NCBI GenBank assembly: GCA_937900435.1
Contig: CALCEG010000143.1
Coordinates: 1-7,309, forward strand
Reading direction: 5' to 3'
DNA: 7,309 nt
Source of the DNA: an uncultured Alphaproteobacteria bacterium
GTDB lineage: Bacteria > Pseudomonadota > Alphaproteobacteria > Rs-D84
Part shown: positions 1 to 5,339 of the stretch, in pieces
Numbering within the stretch: the first letter of the stretch is position 1
How the letters are laid out: each line of letters opens with the position of its first letter
Position numbers and translations under genes: made by a program
The notes under the pieces: model-generated
Databases searched by the model: none
Seen by the model: only the letters and a program-made list of their open reading frames with translations
Told to the model about the DNA's origin: nothing

Positions 1-1
1 T

Positions 2-454
2 TGTTTAACATTAGGGTTTGTAAATGATTTTGATGGTAAAACATTGTGCGATGTAGGTGCTGGTGCTGGATTCCCATCAATTCCATTAAAAATTGCTTTC
101 CCTAACTTAAAAGTAACAGCTTTAGATTCTATGAACAAAAGAATGGAGTTTGTAAAACTTGTTGTTCAAGAACTAGGACTTGAAGGATTTGAAATCGTAG
201 TAGCTAGAGCAGAAGATTATGGTAGAAAAAATCGTGAAAAATATGACTATGTTACAGCAAGAGCAGTTTCAAGATTAAATGTATTAATGGAATTAAGTTC
301 TCCAATGGTTAAAGTTGGTGGTAAATTTATTGCTTTAAAAGGACCTTTAGCTAAAGAAGAAGCTAAACGTCAAAAAGAATTACAAAAAGCTGAAGCTGAA
401 GCTTTAAAAGAACAAGAAAGTTCTGAAGAAGCTAATCCAGAAGAAGCTGCATAA
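2..454 (+). CDS. rsmG: 16S rRNA (guanine-N7) methyltransferase RsmG, 5'-truncated, with an atypical C-terminal tail
   Basis: RsmG methylates N7 of G527 in 16S rRNA using S-adenosylmethionine. The frame is open from the first bases of the window, so the N-terminus lies outside it; the TTG at 44 falls inside the domain and is not a real start. The SAM-binding loop reads CDVGAGAGFPSIPL (about 44-85), followed by the family motifs LDSMNKRMEF, ARAEDYG, YDYVTARAVSRL and VGGKFIALKG (to about 345). A normal RsmG then has about 40-50 more residues of Rossmann-like C-terminus. Here the frame instead runs into a charged Lys/Glu/Ala tail ending SSEEANPEEAA, which resembles the acidic end of a different protein. 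I infer a join near 345-365, or an unusual lineage-specific tail. Codon use is AT-rich and Firmicutes-like. The family call is firm for codons up to about 345; the tail is unidentified. Confidence 0.75.
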   Translation, partial: CLTLGFVNDFDGKTLCDVGAGAGFPSIPLKIAFPNLKVTALDSMNKRMEFVKLVVQELGLEGFEIVVARAEDYGRKNREKYDYVTARAVSRLNVLMELSSPMVKVGGKFIALKGPLAKEEAKRQKELQKAEAEALKEQESSEEANPEEAA

Positions 455-484
455 TAAAAATCGTTGATAGAAGATAAGTAAATA

Positions 485-681
485 TAATAAATTATTTTAG
501 AGAAAAGCTGGTTGGTGAAAAGCTTATAATTTATATATTGAAGCTCCTTCTGTAGATAGGACTAATCCTCCTCGCTTGTAGCGTTAAAACTTTAACTAAG
601 CGTATAAAGTTTACTTTATAAACTAGGATGGTACCGCGAATTTTAGTTCGTTCCTAATTGTTTTAGGGGCGAACTTTTTTT
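485..681 (+). promoter_or_regulatory. T-box riboswitch (alanine), leader of alaS
   Basis: This leader senses uncharged tRNA-Ala and permits read-through into the alanyl-tRNA synthetase gene. Seen directly: a Stem I region with the distal TTGGTGAAAAGC segment (about 511-522), a specifier segment TTGAAGCTCC in which GCT (543-545) is an alanine codon, the conserved T-box core AGGATGGTACCGCG (625-638) that pairs with the tRNA acceptor end, and a terminator hairpin directly downstream. The GCT specifier agrees with the alaS start that follows at 712. The 5' boundary is approximate because I did not fold Stem I. Confidence 0.9.
646..681 (+). terminator. T-box intrinsic terminator
   Basis: GTTCGTTCCTAA (646-657) pairs over 12 positions, including two G-U pairs, with TTAGGGGCGAAC (663-674), leaving a 5-nt loop. 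Seven T residues follow (675-681). The T-box core just upstream can form the competing antiterminator, so this hairpin should form when tRNA-Ala is fully charged. Confidence 0.9.
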
Positions 682-711
682 ATGAATTAATATTGTATGA
701 AAGGACATAAT

Positions 712-1464
712 ATGAAAAAACTAAAAGGTTATGAAATAAGACAATTATGGCTTGATTTCTTTAAATCTAAAGGACATGCTGTAATTCCTAGTGCACCACT
801 TGTACCACATGATGACCCAACATTACTTTGGATTAATGCAGGTGTTGCACCACTTAAAAAATATTTTGATGGAAATGCAATTGAAGTTAAAGGAGATATA
901 GAACAGATTGAATTAGATTGGATGGGAAGACCAATGCCATCGCCCGAAGAGTGGGTTAATTTACCTGATGATAAATTCTTCTCTCCTAAAATGAGATTAG
1001 CATTTATTCAATGGTGCTATGATAATTCTATATGCTTTGACAAGGATGTTTCGAATCAAAGTATATATGATACTTCAAAAGAAGTTTTTATATACCGTTA
1101 TATAACGGAGGGAAGCTTTGATGCTTATTCCTGGCAGCTTCTTGAATCTAAGCAACGTTTCATCAGTCAAATTCTTTCGGGCGATTGCACACAAAGAGAG
1201 TGTGCAGACGTTGACGAGACCGTTCTTAACTATGCAGAGGTAAAAGCACTTGCAGTAGGCAATCCTAAAATCAAGCGTCGTGTCGAAGTTGCAAACGAGC
1301 TTTCGAAATACCGCATATTAGAGCGAGATGTCATTGCAAGAAAGTCTAAATTGCGTGAGGAACTTGATGGTATTCCTGCAAATATTGAAAAACAAAAGAA
1401 AACTTGCCCCGATTGGCAAGTTTTGAAACTTTGGTTGGGGCAGCTGGATTCGAACCAACACTGA
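712..1464 (+). CDS. Chimeric open frame: alanyl-tRNA synthetase N-terminus, unknown segment, helicase C-terminus
   Basis: The start ATG at 712 is chosen over the ATG at 697 because AAAGGA (700-705) sits 6 nt upstream of it. The first ~55 residues are the N-terminus of class II alanyl-tRNA synthetase (EIRQLWLDFFKSKGH, then DPTLLWINAGVAPLKKYFDG). Normal AlaRS is about 870 residues and continues with an IPxNPRI..AQKSIR block, which is absent here. After about 875 the protein becomes an unrecognised segment (codons about 57-120). From about 1070 it becomes the end of a mobile-element helicase. The frame then reads through the terminator hairpin and ends inside antisense tRNA-Gln, so its last ~20 residues are not a real protein end. 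The alaS assignment of the first part is firm, since it agrees with the alanine T-box. The whole frame is unlikely to be a functional gene. I read it as an assembly chimera or a junk fusion. Confidence 0.7.
   Translation: MKKLKGYEIRQLWLDFFKSKGHAVIPSAPLVPHDDPTLLWINAGVAPLKKYFDGNAIEVKGDIEQIELDWMGRPMPSPEEWVNLPDDKFFSPKMRLAFIQWCYDNSICFDKDVSNQSIYDTSKEVFIYRYITEGSFDAYSWQLLESKQRFISQILSGDCTQRECADVDETVLNYAEVKALAVGNPKIKRRVEVANELSKYRILERDVIARKSKLREELDGIPANIEKQKKTCPDWQVLKLWLGQLDSNQH
1070..1398 (+). pseudogene. C-terminal fragment of a conjugative-element DNA helicase/methylase-type protein
   Basis: Residues encoded here read KEVFIYRYITEGSFDAYSW, then LESKQRFISQILSG, then ECADVDETVLNYAEVKALAVGNPKIK. From family knowledge, this series is typical of the end of very large SNF2-like helicase/methylase proteins carried by integrative conjugative elements and related plasmids of Firmicutes. 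It is followed by a charged helical stretch (RILERDVIARKSKLREELD) that looks like coiled coil. Those proteins usually exceed 1,500 residues; only about 110 are present, with neither the helicase motifs upstream nor a natural end. The left edge is approximate. The fragment is in frame with the preceding alaS piece, which I take to be accidental. It suggests that one contributing genome carries a conjugative element. Confidence 0.6.
1399..1424 (-). terminator. Intrinsic terminator of tRNA-Gln
   Basis: AAAACTTGCC (1399-1408) and GGCAAGTTTT (1415-1424) form a perfect 10-bp inverted repeat around a 6-nt loop. On the minus strand it lies 8 bp past the encoded CCA end of the tRNA and is followed by a T-rich run (complement of 1387-1398), as expected for an intrinsic terminator. 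It also marks the left edge of the sequence that looks native to the central block. Confidence 0.75.
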
Positions 1465-1505
1465 CGGAGTCAGAGTCCGGAGTTCTACCATTAAACTATG
1501 CCCCA
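1432..1505 (-). tRNA. tRNA-Gln (anticodon CTG), CCA encoded
   Basis: The gene folds as a full cloverleaf on the minus strand. The 7-bp acceptor stem is TGGGGCA (1505-1499) with TGCCCCA (1442-1436), then discriminator A and encoded CCA (1434-1432). The D stem is GTTT/GAAC. The anticodon stem is CCGGA/TCCGT with one C-T mismatch at its outer pair. The anticodon loop CTCTGAC (1475-1469) carries CTG at 1473-1471, which reads the glutamine codon CAG. The T arm is GTTGG-TTCGAAT-CCAGC. The acceptor, anticodon and T-loop features match bacterial tRNA-Gln. It has its own promoter and terminator. A truncated copy of its 5' half lies at 3042-3081. Confidence 0.95.
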
Positions 1506-1532
1506 AGCACCGCGGATTATAAGGCTTTTTTA
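1466..1532. repeat. Direct repeat copy 1 (tRNA-Gln 5' half plus promoter)
   Basis: This copy lies in the intact tRNA-Gln gene. The first 42 bp are identical to 3042-3083, and the following ~25 bp (tRNA leader and -10 region) match imperfectly to about 3108. The offset between copies is 1,576 bp. The copies bracket the protease gene, so recombination between them would remove it and leave one whole tRNA-Gln with the weaker right-hand promoter. Confidence 0.8.
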
Positions 1533-1544
1533 TTTTCAATGCAA
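1516..1544 (-). promoter_or_regulatory. Sigma-70 type promoter of tRNA-Gln
   Basis: On the minus strand, TTGCAT (1544-1539) and a perfect TATAAT (1521-1516) are separated by 17 bp. The -10 box lies 10 bp ahead of the mature tRNA 5' end, a usual distance for a short-leader tRNA transcript. Confidence 0.75.
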
Positions 1545-1590
1545 GTAGAAAGTTTTTTCTGTGTAAAAAATATGTAAAAAATCTCATAAA

Positions 1591-1620
1591 TTGCATCATC
1601 TCGTAAAAATGTGATATAAT
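1591..1620 (+). promoter_or_regulatory. Promoter of the subtilisin-like protease gene
   Basis: TTGCAT (1591-1596) and a perfect TATAAT (1615-1620) are spaced by 18 bp. The ATG at 1642 follows 21 bp later, with AAAGGA (1630-1635) as ribosome binding site 6 nt before it. The -35 box matches that of the divergent tRNA-Gln promoter. These signals support 1642 as the original start of the protease, not the TTG at 1774, which has no upstream Shine-Dalgarno. Confidence 0.7.
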
Positions 1621-1641
1621 CTCAAAAACAAAGGAACCAAT

Positions 1642-2841
1642 ATGCAAGTTAAACCAACTCAAAAACTTATTGATATATGTCTAGAGCATATAAAGAATAA
1701 TACGGCGCCATCATACAATGATTTTGACCCCAAGGATATACCAAACCCATAAACCATTCATGCGCTACTTCTTTTGATAGAAGGACAAAGAATCACAAAT
1801 TTAGATATGTCCGACATAGACATACCGTACGAAGAATATATGCTTGGGGAACTGACCCCAGGCAAACTAATTGCTTGGACAGATAATGTAAAATGGCCAC
1901 AGTCTGTTGTAGAAAACATAAATCCAGAAAAGATGTTAAACGATGCCAAACATCCAGATGAAATGGATGCTTTACATAGTAATGGATTTACCGGGAAAAA
2001 TATTGGCAACGCAATTATTGACCAACGTCTTAATTGCGAACACCCCGAATACGCAGATAGAATAAAACACTATGAAACAGTTGGAATATGGCCAAATGGC
2101 GACAAAGACACATCTGATTATCATGGCAGTTTAGTCGCAGGTTGTTCTGTTGGCAAAACCACCGGAACCGCACCAGGTGCAGATTTATATTATTTTGCTG
2201 CAAATAATTGGGTAATACAGAATAAATTTTCATCTGGCGAAGAAAAGATAACAGGCACGCCCCTAAAACCAGGCCACAGAAAATATAAAAACCAGGCTAT
2301 TCGGCGCGTACTGGAAATGAATAAGACGTTACCAGAAAATAAAAAAATAAGATTTTTATCGTGCAGTTGGGGCGCCCCAGACGACCAATTTGCAGACGAA
2401 ACATATAAATTGTTTGCAGAATGTGAACAAAATGGAATTATGGTAATTGGCGGTGCCTTTTTCAGAGAGAATATGACCGAACGGATTCCGTGCGACAAAC
2501 GATTTGCTATAAAAAACAAAAACCTTATAGGCATACCAACAGATGGCAAAACAACACCATTTTACATGGGCGGTTATTACTATACTCGTAATGGTGGCAC
2601 CAGTTCAACATTTCCTTATCTGGCTGGGGTTTACGCATGCGCCTGCCAAGGAAACGAACTTTTCTTTACAAGACCTAATTGGCAAGACGAACTGGAAGAA
2701 ATATTAAAAACAACCGCCATCGAACACCCCGTTGGTGGAAAAATAATAAACCCATCAGGAATTCGTAATCGCGTTTCTGAAATCGTAAAACAAATGGAAA
2801 TGGATTTGATAAAACAACGGGCAACCACACAACATGATTAA
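1642..2841 (+). pseudogene. Subtilisin-like serine protease (S8 family) with an in-frame TAA at codon 37
   Basis: The protein resembles S8 subtilases, which cleave peptide bonds with an Asp-His-Ser triad. Numbered from ATG 1642, the likely triad is Asp127 in NAIIDQRL, His161 in YHGSLVAG and Ser321 in GGTSSTFPYLAG; order and spacing fit the family. The usual oxyanion Asn (in AAGN-like motifs) is not obvious: the matching strand reads IMVIGGAFF. No signal peptide or membrane segment is visible, so the product would be cytoplasmic unless exported by another route. Codon 37 is TAA (1750-1752), after which the same frame stays open for 362 codons. The 36 residues before it (QVKPTQKLIDICLEHIK...) and those after it (TIHALLLLIEGQRI) read as one helical N-terminal domain, so a point change such as CAA to TAA is the simplest explanation. 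Re-initiation at 1774 (TTG) or 1807 (ATG) would lack a good ribosome binding site. The subtilase fold is fairly sure; substrate and activity are unknown. Confidence 0.75.
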
Positions 2842-2851
2842 TAGTTTAACC

Positions 2852-2876
2852 CACCGCCCCACTGGGCGGTGTTTTT
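2852..2876 (+). terminator. Intrinsic terminator of the protease gene
   Basis: CACCGCCC (2852-2859) pairs with GGGCGGTG (2864-2871) around a CACT loop, followed by TTTTT (2872-2876). It begins 11 bp after the TAA of the protease. The stem core ACCGCC/GGCGGT recurs in the terminator at 3997-4022. Confidence 0.9.
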
Positions 2877-3041
2877 ATACCAAAATTCCTGTGTAAAAAA
2901 TATGAAAAACTGAAACCATATGCAAACCAACTTAAACCAGCCTGTATGCAGTAATATGCACAAATGTTAAACGGCCATTTTTGCCCGTGATTCAATCTGT
3001 ATTATCCGGAAAACTGGGATTTTTTGTTGTGTAGCATATGT
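2877..3041. other. Intergenic stretch without a recognisable gene
   Basis: No coding frame with a start signal and no RNA gene can be supported here. The stretch contains a 16-bp copy (2889-2904) of sequence also found upstream of the protease (1559-1574), and a word series ATATGCAAACCAACTTAAACC that loosely echoes the protease start region near 1640. It ends where the truncated tRNA-Gln copy begins. Confidence 0.5.
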
Positions 3042-3081
3042 GGAGTCAGAGTCCGGAGTTCTACCATTAAACTATGCCCCA
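3042..3081 (-). pseudogene. Truncated tRNA-Gln copy (5' half only)
   Basis: The segment 3042-3083 is identical over 42 bp to 1466-1507 and covers tRNA-Gln from its 5' end through the D arm, the anticodon loop and most of the 3' side of the anticodon stem. The variable region, T arm, acceptor 3' strand and CCA are missing; the sequence diverges abruptly at 3041. Homology continues imperfectly through the 5' flank to about 3108. There the -10 box is changed from TATAAT to TGTAAT (minus strand, 3097-3092), and the -35 position holds a poor TTCTAT. It cannot make a working tRNA. Confidence 0.85.
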
Positions 3082-3108
3082 AGTCCCACGAATTACAAGG
3101 CTTTTTAT
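3042..3108. repeat. Direct repeat copy 2 (tRNA-Gln 5' half plus decayed promoter)
   Basis: Partner of 1466-1532 in the same orientation. Identity starts sharply at 3042 in the 3' side of the anticodon stem and fades beyond 3083 into the former promoter, where AAGGCTTTTT (3097-3106) is still shared. Confidence 0.8.
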
Positions 3109-3138
3109 AAACAAATAGAATTTTTTTATTTTTTGCGC

Positions 3139-3166
3139 TTGACAAATTAATCGATTGTGCTATACA
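3139..3166 (+). promoter_or_regulatory. Promoter of the J-domain protein gene
   Basis: A perfect TTGACA (3139-3144) and TATACA (3161-3166) are spaced by 16 bp, with TGC directly before the -10 box forming an extended -10. The coding start lies 53 bp further on. This is the strongest promoter-like sequence in the window. Confidence 0.75.
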
Positions 3167-3219
3167 TAAAGGATACGGGTTACCTGTATCACTGTAAAAC
3201 GAAACCAAGAGGTGATATA

Positions 3220-3972
3220 ATGCAAACAAAAATTGCACAACCCATGACACAAGAAAATAGTGTCGCTTTGCCATTGTCGACGTTTGTCGTTATTTGGCTT
3301 TTAACCCCACAAAAAGAACAATCAACAAAAAACAAAACAAACGTGCCAGAAACGGTCGGTGTTGTTTATACGTTGTTAATTGTATTAATGTCAGCAAACG
3401 CAAACCATAATACAATTCAGCAAGAATCACAAAATGAAACAAAAGTACAATCTGATTGTGATGTTAATCAACAAACTGATTACACAAAACAAACACTGCC
3501 TGAACAGGACGATTTTGAACAACCGCGTTCAAACAAGACTGATTATCAACATAACAATCACAACCAGGGGCACAATAACAAACAAGATGCCAATCAAAAC
3601 GCTTCGACAAAGAAACCAAAAATGTCTGTGAAACAGGCCGCAAAAATTCTTGGGATTTCTGTTAACGCAACAGTATCAGAATTAAAAAAGGCTTACCACA
3701 ACCTGTTAAAACGTTGGCACCCAGACAAAAACCCCAACGATTTGCAGAAAGCGTCAAAAATAACCAGACTGATAAACAAAGCGTATAAAATGATGTTTAA
3801 ACACATCAAGGCAAACCAAAAAAATAACTTGGTCAACCCAATACGGCAACTGCCGTTAACCCCAAGGGTAAAAACGCCAGTTGAACCAAAGGCACCGTTT
3901 GTATATCCAAAAATAGACCTTAAGGCGTTGCAGAATATCAAATTATTAAATCCGATATCCAAGACAAAATAG
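3220..3972 (+). CDS. J-domain (DnaJ-like) protein with hydrophobic N-terminus and Asn/Gln-rich linker
   Basis: The start ATG at 3220 has AGAGGTGA (3208-3215) as ribosome binding site; the frame extends further upstream, but without signals. The 250-residue product has four parts. Residues 15-29 (VALPLSTFVVIWLLT) and 46-58 (VGVVYTLLIVLMS) are hydrophobic and could form one or two membrane segments. Residues about 60-134 are a low-complexity linker rich in Asn, Gln, Lys and His. Residues about 136-196 form a J domain (SVKQAAKILGISVNATVSELKKAYHNLLKRWHPDKNPND) with the HPD signature at 167-169, which stimulates DnaK ATPase activity. The last ~50 residues are Pro/Lys-rich. The Gly/Phe region, zinc fingers and C-terminal substrate domains of true DnaJ are absent, so this is a class C J-protein that would recruit DnaK to a membrane site or a specific client. 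Its neighbours give no functional link, and terminators isolate it on both sides. J domain sure; membrane topology and role inferred. Confidence 0.85.
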   Translation: MQTKIAQPMTQENSVALPLSTFVVIWLLTPQKEQSTKNKTNVPETVGVVYTLLIVLMSANANHNTIQQESQNETKVQSDCDVNQQTDYTKQTLPEQDDFEQPRSNKTDYQHNNHNQGHNNKQDANQNASTKKPKMSVKQAAKILGISVNATVSELKKAYHNLLKRWHPDKNPNDLQKASKITRLINKAYKMMFKHIKANQKNNLVNPIRQLPLTPRVKTPVEPKAPFVYPKIDLKALQNIKLLNPISKTK

Positions 3973-3996
3973 TTTGCCAGCAACGACAAAAAAATT

Positions 3997-4022
3997 ACCG
4001 CCTTGTTAGGCGGTGATTTTTT
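3997..4022 (+). terminator. Intrinsic terminator of the J-domain protein gene
   Basis: ACCGCC (3997-4002) pairs with GGCGGT (4009-4014) around a TTGTTA loop, followed by GA and six T residues (4017-4022). It starts 24 bp after the TAG stop and uses the same stem core as the protease terminator. Confidence 0.85.
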
Positions 4023-4100
4023 ACAATGAATTGACTCCTATGGCATTCGGGGCAACAAATATAAATAATAATATCAGCAACCCGAACAAGGAGGAAACAA

Positions 4101-5180
4101 ATGCCAAACATTAAATTTTTTACAACACTTGCATCGTGCGTGGCGCTGATTCAGTCTGCCGATGCATGCACTGGAATCACTCTTAAATCCAAAGACAACG
4201 CGACAATCGTTGCGCGCACTGTTGATTGGTCAGGTTCAGAAATGAACAATTTATACACTGTTGTACCACGCGGCCACGCCCAACAATCATTATTACCAGA
4301 CGGCACAATGAACGGTCTGTCCTTTATATCATTATACGGCTATGCAGGATTAGCAGTTGAACAACCAGAATTTGTGATTGACGGCACAAACGAAGCCGGT
4401 CTGTCTGCCGCCCTATTCTATTTTCCACGATACGGCGAATACCAAAAATACAACGAAGCCGACAAAGACATATCACTGGCTGACTTTCAAGTTGTATCAT
4501 GGATTTTATCGCGTTTTTCAAGCATTGACCAAGTCAAAGCCGCAATTAACAATGTTCGCATAATAAACATAGACCCCACCGCATCGACTGTACACTGGCG
4601 CATTACCGAACCAAATGGCCGCCAAGTCGTTATGGAGATTGTAAATGGCGTACCAAACTTCTATGAGAACGAAATAGGTGTATTAACCAATTCGCCAGGA
4701 TTTAAGTGGCAAACAACAAATTTAAATAATTATGTAAATCTGCACCCTGGCACTGCTGGTCCAACAGAATTCGGGCCGGTTAATCTGCGCGCATTTGGTT
4801 CTGGGTCGGGGATGTTGGGATTACCTGGGGACTTTACACCACCGTCCAGATTTGTTCGTGCGGCATTTTTAAAGACCTATTCGCTGCAGCAAGATACCGC
4901 TGAAAAAGCAGTCGAACAATCATTTCATATTTTGAACAATTTTGATGTACCGCTGGGACTGCAATTTGCGGTCGGCAAAGCACCAAACGACATGCCATCT
5001 GCGACCCAGTGGACAATATCAACCGACCTGCACAATCGTATTATATATTACCATACGATGTATAATCGTACAATCCGCAGCATTGATTTAAAGAACATTG
5101 ATTTTGCGACAGTTCCATTTCAATATCATTCACTGGACGCAGCCAAAAAGCAAACGGTTATACCTGTTCAAATCGACTAA
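4101..5180 (+). CDS. Exported choloylglycine hydrolase / penicillin V acylase family amidase
   Basis: This is a 359-residue N-terminal-nucleophile hydrolase of the linear amide C-N hydrolase family, which includes bile salt hydrolases, penicillin V acylases and some acyl-homoserine-lactone acylases. ATG 4101 follows AAGGAGGA (4088-4095). Residues 1-22 form a short signal peptide (FFTTLASCVALIQSADA); cleavage after Ala22 would expose Cys23, the catalytic nucleophile. No lipobox precedes it. Counting Cys23 as residue 1, Arg39 and Asp42 (ARTVDW) become 17 and 20, Asn197 (LTNSPGF) becomes 175, and Arg250 (PGDFTPPSRFVR) becomes 228, matching catalytic positions of the family. Asn97 in TNEAGLSAALFYF fills the other conserved Asn position. 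The signal peptide points to the periplasm, as in Gram-negative penicillin V acylases. Bile salts, penicillin V and N-acyl homoserine lactones are all possible substrates; the sequence does not decide between them. The gene is a single unit with its own terminator, convergent with priA. I found no convincing promoter in 4023-4087. Confidence 0.9.
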   Translation: MPNIKFFTTLASCVALIQSADACTGITLKSKDNATIVARTVDWSGSEMNNLYTVVPRGHAQQSLLPDGTMNGLSFISLYGYAGLAVEQPEFVIDGTNEAGLSAALFYFPRYGEYQKYNEADKDISLADFQVVSWILSRFSSIDQVKAAINNVRIINIDPTASTVHWRITEPNGRQVVMEIVNGVPNFYENEIGVLTNSPGFKWQTTNLNNYVNLHPGTAGPTEFGPVNLRAFGSGSGMLGLPGDFTPPSRFVRAAFLKTYSLQQDTAEKAVEQSFHILNNFDVPLGLQFAVGKAPNDMPSATQWTISTDLHNRIIYYHTMYNRTIRSIDLKNIDFATVPFQYHSLDAAKKQTVIPVQID

Positions 5181-5190
5181 ACAAGCAACA

Positions 5191-5213
5191 AAATCCCCGA
5201 CCGGGGATTTTTA
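5191..5213 (+). terminator. Intrinsic terminator of the amidase gene
   Basis: AAATCCCC (5191-5198) pairs perfectly with GGGGATTT (5203-5210) around a GACC loop, followed by a short TT-A-T tract. It begins 10 bp after the stop codon. The AT ends of the stem make it usable in both directions. Confidence 0.85.
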
Positions 5214-5240
5214 TATACGGATTCTTGGAACTTAAGAACT

Positions 5241-5325
5241 CTCGTCATTCCCGCTTATCGGGCCCCGCAAAAATTGAAAAATTTTGTGGGTGATTCCAGG
5301 CGGGAATCCAGTGCCCCGCAGGGAA
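5241..5325. repeat. Nested palindromic intergenic repeat
   Basis: Outer arms ATTCCCGC (5247-5254) and GCGGGAAT (5300-5307) are perfect inverted repeats within the frame CGTCATTCCCGC...GCGGGAATCCAG, a motif I know as a common dispersed palindrome in several proteobacteria. The normally short loop is replaced here by about 45 bp holding a second hairpin, CCCGCAAAAATT (5264-5275) against AATTTTGTGGG (5280-5290). A third small palindrome is GATTCC/GGAATC (5292-5308), and GCCCCGCA occurs twice (5262-5269, 5313-5320). It lies between two convergent genes and could act as a terminator or mRNA stabiliser for priA. No transposase is present. Confidence 0.65.
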
Positions 5326-5339
5326 TTTTCTTTCTTTTT

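Noticed and set aside
1318..1662. Minus-strand open frame across the tRNA region
   Set aside because: It overlaps the tRNA-Gln gene, its promoter and its terminator, and its protein has no recognisable pattern.
1750..1752. Genetic recoding of TAA as glutamine, prompted by the nearby tRNA-Gln
   Set aside because: The tRNA anticodon is CTG and reads CAG, not TAA. The neighbouring genes use TAA, TAG and TGA as ordinary stops.
1774..2841. Protease gene starting at the TTG codon 1774
   Set aside because: No Shine-Dalgarno precedes it, while ATG 1642 in the same frame has a promoter and ribosome binding site. The TAA at 1750 is better explained as a nonsense change.
2971..2992. Possible hairpin ACGGCC...GCCCGT as a terminator or small RNA
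   Set aside because: The stem has only four clean pairs before a mismatch, and no T-run follows on either strand.
4031..4065. TTGACT and TATAAA as promoter of the amidase gene
   Set aside because: The spacing is 23 bp, too long for a standard promoter, and no better-spaced pair was seen.
4161..4172. Lipoprotein signal at Cys23 of the amidase
   Set aside because: The residues before Cys23 are Ala-Asp-Ala, which do not fit a lipobox, and the family uses this Cys as the catalytic nucleophile.
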